DNA of 64,000 nt, from NCBI RefSeq assembly GCF_001583415.1, contig NZ_CP014475.1:4216001-4280000 (forward strand), written 5' to 3'. The stretch is from Mycolicibacterium phlei. GTDB lineage: Bacteria; Actinomycetota; Actinomycetes; Mycobacteriales; Mycobacteriaceae. The position numbers and the translations under genes were made by a program. The first letter of the stretch is position 1. Each line of letters begins with the position of its first letter. Below are positions 61,071-64,000 of the stretch, piece after piece. The notes under the pieces were generated by a model that searched no databases, had not been told where the DNA came from, and saw nothing but the letters and a program-made list of their open reading frames with translations.

Positions 61071-61084
61071 ACAGTGGCCACTGT
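61071..61084. promoter_or_regulatory. Perfect 14-bp palindrome acagtggccactgt
   Basis: The sequence is its own reverse complement and lies 29 bp upstream of the amidohydrolase GTG, in the 209-bp divergent region shared with the gene at 61252. It is the strongest operator candidate in this region. The cognate regulator is not identifiable. Confidence 0.55.
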
Positions 61085-61251
61085 CGGCAATGATGGCACC
61101 GCAGACCAGCGATTTGGGCCGTGCGGAGCGGAACGCCGTTTGCAGTCCCCGGCCCCCGCTGCCCTTCCCCCTTTGCAGTTGTCGCTCCTAGGCTTTCGAG
61201 ACACCGAGACGTCGTCGCGCCGGCATCGCGCCGGCGCGAAGAGGAGTGTGC

Positions 61252-62001
61252 ATGCGTTCCGACACCACCCCCGCGGGCCCGCGGAACCTGCCCGGGATCT
61301 GGGACGCGACCCGGTCGCGGATCACCGCACTGGTCGCCGACATCACGCACGGGCAGGCGGGCGGCGCCGTCACAACGGTCCCGACCGCCACCGTCCGGGA
61401 CGTGCTCGCGCATCTGGTCCGGGTGGCGTCGCGGGCCGCGGAGGAACCCGGGAGACTGTGCGCCGACGCCATCGCGCCGCCGCGGCCCGGCGGCGCGGCG
61501 GATTCGGTGACCGTCACCGAGCTGCTCGCGGTGTGGGAGAAGGCGGCGGCGGTGGCGCGGGGACGCGTCGAGACCGATGAACAGCTGGCCTCACTGCTGA
61601 TCACCGACGCGGTGATGTGTGAACATGATCTGCGCACCACTTTCGACACCCCAGGCGCGCGTGACGACGTCGCCGTCAAGGTGGCACTGGACGAGTTGTC
61701 CGGACGGTTCTCCGACCGCGTTGCCGCAGCGGGGCTTCCGCCGCTGCGGGTCACCGTCGAACAGTGGGGCACGATCGTCGGGGCGGGCCGCGCCGTGTCG
61801 TGCGTGGTGGCCGACCGGTTCGAGTTCGTCCGCGCCATGGCGGGCCGGCGGGCGGCCAGCGAGATCACGCGGTGGAACTGGGGCGTCGACCCCACCCCCT
61901 ACCTGCCGGTGATCTCCGAATCCCCCTTGCCGGCAACGGAGATCCGCGAGCGCGATCCGCGGATCCCGGAACACATGCGCGACCGCGAGTTCGCACTCTG
62001 A
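61252..62001 (+). CDS. Maleylpyruvate-isomerase-N/DinB-like protein
   Basis: A 249-residue protein whose N-terminal half (about 15-140) matches the mycothiol-dependent MPI/DinB-like four-helix domain by pattern: TVRDVLAHLVRVASRAAE and ITDAVMCEHDLRTTF. The His in CEHDLR is a likely metal ligand. The second half is a small alpha/beta domain typical of actinobacterial TIGR03083 proteins. Many are of unknown function; some use mycothiol. The ATG has gaggag five bases ahead. It starts the operon running to the right edge. Confidence 0.8.
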   Translation: MRSDTTPAGPRNLPGIWDATRSRITALVADITHGQAGGAVTTVPTATVRDVLAHLVRVASRAAEEPGRLCADAIAPPRPGGAADSVTVTELLAVWEKAAAVARGRVETDEQLASLLITDAVMCEHDLRTTFDTPGARDDVAVKVALDELSGRFSDRVAAAGLPPLRVTVEQWGTIVGAGRAVSCVVADRFEFVRAMAGRRAASEITRWNWGVDPTPYLPVISESPLPATEIRERDPRIPEHMRDREFAL

Positions 62002-62031
62002 TCCACCACTGCAACACAAGGAGCCGATATC

Positions 62032-63291
62032 GTGGGACTGCTCAGCGGGATCCGGGTGCTTGAATCCGCGCAACTGTTCAACGGGGACACGCTGGGAGCG
62101 CTGCTCGGCGACCTCGGCGCCGACGTCATCAAGATCGAGAGCCCGTTTCGGGGCGACTACCTGCGCGACATGCTCGGACAGGTGGCCCCGCACTACAGTC
62201 CCGCGCATCTGCAGATCAACAAGAACAAGCGCAGCGTCGCCCTGGACCTGCGCAGGGACGAGGGGCGCGAGGTGTTCTGGAGGCTGCTCGCGACCGCCGA
62301 CGTGTTCATCGACGGCAACGCCGCCGACGCCATGACCAAGCTCGGGGTCGGATACGAACAGCAGAAGGCCCGCAGGCCCGAGATCGTCTACTGCCAGTAC
62401 ACCGGATACGGGGCGACGGGCCCGTACGCGACCATCCCCACCCACGGGCAGATGATGAACGCCGCGGCCGGTGGCACCCCGGTCGAGATGGGTGAGGACG
62501 GGTTCGTCCGGCCGTACCGCGGGGCGCAGCCGTTCAACGGGATCGCCTCCGGCGGTGAGGGCACCGCGGCCGGGGCGGCGTACGCCGCCATGCACGTCGC
62601 GGCCGCGTTGGTGCAACGGCAGCGCACCGGACAGGGCTGCTACATCGACGTCGCCGCCTCCGAGGCCGTGGTGTCGTCGGCGTGGATAGCCGCCACCTAC
62701 ATCCTCAACGACGACCGCATCGCCGACCGCCGCTCGCTGCCCAAGCCGATCAGCCCCGACGGGACCACCAGCGCCAAGTACCAGTTCTACCGCACCGCCG
62801 ACGACAGGTTCGTCCTGTTCTGCTGCATCGAACCGGCGTTCTGGAAGAACTTCTGCAGGCTGGCGGGGCGCGAGGATCTGATCGGTGAAGACGGCTCCGG
62901 CCCCGTCGATTTCGCGGTCAGCGCCGATCCGGAGCAGACGCTGCGCCGTGAGATCCAGAAGATCATCGAGACCCGCACCCAGCAGGAGTGGACACGGCTG
63001 GCGGCCGAGCACGACCTGGCGATCGGACCCGCCGTGCAGCAGGAGGACCTGCGCTCCGATCCGCAGCTCACCGCCCGCGGAGCGTTCGTCGACGCCGAAC
63101 ACCCGGTGGCCGGTCCCTTCACCCACGTCACGCTGCCCGCCCTGGTCGACGGCCGCCGGTCGACCGAGATCCGCCACCACGCCCCCGCGCTGGGCGAGCA
63201 GACGCGGGAGATCCTCGACGAGCTCGGGTTGTCGGCCGCCGAGATCTCCGCGCTGCGCGAATCGGGTGCCATCGGCGGGCCGTCGGCGTGA
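62032..63291 (+). CDS. CaiB/BaiF-family CoA transferase
   Basis: A 419-residue class III CoA-transferase, larger than Mcr. It opens with GLLSGIRVLESAQLFNGDTLGALLGDLGADVIKIESP and has YCQYTGYGATGPYA and IDVAASEAVVSSAW. The catalytic Asp of CoA transferases should lie near residues 165-170 but cannot be fixed by eye. It would move CoA between a pathway acid and a donor acyl-CoA, saving ATP. GTG start with aaggag nearby; 30 bp after the MPI-like gene. Confidence 0.9.
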   Translation: MGLLSGIRVLESAQLFNGDTLGALLGDLGADVIKIESPFRGDYLRDMLGQVAPHYSPAHLQINKNKRSVALDLRRDEGREVFWRLLATADVFIDGNAADAMTKLGVGYEQQKARRPEIVYCQYTGYGATGPYATIPTHGQMMNAAAGGTPVEMGEDGFVRPYRGAQPFNGIASGGEGTAAGAAYAAMHVAAALVQRQRTGQGCYIDVAASEAVVSSAWIAATYILNDDRIADRRSLPKPISPDGTTSAKYQFYRTADDRFVLFCCIEPAFWKNFCRLAGREDLIGEDGSGPVDFAVSADPEQTLRREIQKIIETRTQQEWTRLAAEHDLAIGPAVQQEDLRSDPQLTARGAFVDAEHPVAGPFTHVTLPALVDGRRSTEIRHHAPALGEQTREILDELGLSAAEISALRESGAIGGPSA

Positions 63292-63331
63292 ATCGGTTAC
63301 CGTCGGACCCGAACACGTACTGGAGGTTCTG

Positions 63332-63730
63332 ATGTCTGAGCAGATCCCACTGGTCGACTATCTCGTGCTCGACGACGGTGCCCCGCACCTGATCGCCCAC
63401 GAGTGCACCAAGTGCGGCGCACGATTCTTCGACCGGCGCAACGCCTGCGCGGGGTGCTTCGGCACCGACTTCACCACCGTGCCGGTCTCCACCGAGGGCG
63501 TGGTCCGTGCGTTCACCATCGTGTCGTTCGCCGCGCCCGGGATTCCCGTCCCGTTCGTGGCGTCCGTGGTGGACTGCGACGGCACCCATGTGCGCGCCAA
63601 CCTCGTCAACGTCGAACCGGACCCCGAGCACGTCCGCACCGGGATGAAGGTGCGGCTGACGACCTACCCGATCGGCACGGACTCCAACGGCACCCAGGCC
63701 ATCGGCTTCGGTTTCGAGCCCGCGGCCTGA
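63332..63730 (+). CDS. DUF35 zinc-ribbon/OB-fold protein
   Basis: A 132-residue protein with a zinc ribbon, C25-x2-C28 and C39-x2-C42, then an OB fold (about 52-130). DUF35 proteins act as partners of thiolase-like enzymes or MaoC hydratases; ChsH2 of cholesterol degradation holds the aldolase Ltp2 by such a domain. The next gene encodes a thiolase-like protein, which supports this role. Start ATG with ggagg six bases upstream. Confidence 0.93.
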   Translation: MSEQIPLVDYLVLDDGAPHLIAHECTKCGARFFDRRNACAGCFGTDFTTVPVSTEGVVRAFTIVSFAAPGIPVPFVASVVDCDGTHVRANLVNVEPDPEHVRTGMKVRLTTYPIGTDSNGTQAIGFGFEPAA

Positions 63731-63764
63731 CCGACAGACGACCTCTCGACGGCAAGGAGCGACG

Positions 63765-64000
63765 ATGAGCGCAAGCGACGACATCTGGATCGTCGGCATC
63801 ACCATGACCAAGTTCGGCAAGCACCCGGACCGCGACACTGTCGACCTGGCCGCCGAGGCCGCGATGGGCGCACTGGCCGACGCGGGCCTGACCATGGCCG
63901 ACATCGGGGTGCTGGCCGCGGGCAACCTGATGAACGCCAGCGCCGGCATCGGCCAGCAGCTGCAGAAGCAGATCGGCCAGACCGGCATCCCGGTGTACAA
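63765..64000 (+). CDS. Thiolase/SCPx-like lipid-transfer protein (partial)
   Basis: Only the first 78 residues are in the window. They begin MSASDDIWIVGITMTKFGKH and continue with DTVDLAAEAAMGALADAGLTMADIGVLAAGNLMN, a typical start of SCP2-thiolase/Ltp-type enzymes. The ATG has aaggag five bases ahead. After a DUF35 gene it is probably a CoA-dependent thiolase or a retro-aldolase such as Ltp2-Ltp4. The catalytic Cys region lies beyond the edge, so thiolase and aldolase cannot be told apart. Confidence 0.85.
   Translation, partial: MSASDDIWIVGITMTKFGKHPDRDTVDLAAEAAMGALADAGLTMADIGVLAAGNLMNASAGIGQQLQKQIGQTGIPVY

Noticed and set aside
29988..64000. Identification of the island as the cholesterol mce4/kstR locus
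   Set aside because: No ring-cleavage genes (KshA, KstD, HsaC-type) are present and gene order differs. I also found no KstR-type TnnAACnnGTTnnA operator by eye.

Overview
The window is high-GC actinobacterial DNA and almost certainly comes from a free-living Mycobacterium/Mycolicibacterium. The evidence is an Mce/YrbE operon, an MmpL-type exporter, WS/DGAT and alpha-methylacyl-CoA racemase genes, orphan Mce-associated membrane proteins, many GTG/TTG starts and many 4-bp ATGA/GTGA gene overlaps. About 95% is coding. I saw no rRNA, tRNA, CRISPR array, transposase or integrase, and no gap between genes exceeds about 250 bp.

Bases 1-12,700 are core-like. After the tail of an unidentified gene and two uncharacterised genes come a DUF1697 protein, an LCM-type methyltransferase, a GntR regulator, a Sir2/CobB deacylase, and an operon of MmpL, TetR and methyltransferase. 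Then come DoxX, a 43-residue acidic small ORF, and a nitronate-monooxygenase-like / SDR / Mcr operon facing an enoyl-CoA hydratase gene. From memory this is, inverted, the M. tuberculosis Rv1142c-Rv1153c neighbourhood, but with an intact MmpL where H37Rv has split mmpL13a/mmpL13b.

Bases 12,700-29,900 are mixed. They hold two MFS transporters, a CPBP protease, an atypical SDR, a gamma-carbonic anhydrase, a GlxA-like regulator and a secreted fasciclin protein ending in a perfect terminator. A thiolase / enoyl-CoA hydratase / acyl-CoA dehydrogenase operon follows, then a DUF3556 membrane protein, DoxX, a WS/DGAT-like acyltransferase, an alpha/beta hydrolase and two orphan Mce-associated membrane proteins.

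Bases 29,988-64,000 look like one catabolic island for an unidentified lipid or polycyclic substrate. It has four acyl-CoA synthetases, five acyl-CoA dehydrogenases, two crotonases, a two-hotdog MaoC protein, an SDR, a P450-type ferredoxin without a visible P450, a flavin oxidoreductase and three TetR regulators, two of them close paralogues. A complete yrbEA-yrbEB-mceABCDEF importer sits inside it, followed by two strong terminators. Next come an amidohydrolase, a DinB/MPI-like protein, a CaiB-type CoA transferase, a DUF35 zinc-ribbon protein and the start of a thiolase/SCPx-like gene that runs off the window. Inference: Mce imports the substrate, FadD enzymes activate it, paired FadEs and hydratases shorten it, and the DUF35/thiolase-like pair may do a thiolytic or retro-aldol cleavage. 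The MceG ATPase is not in the window.
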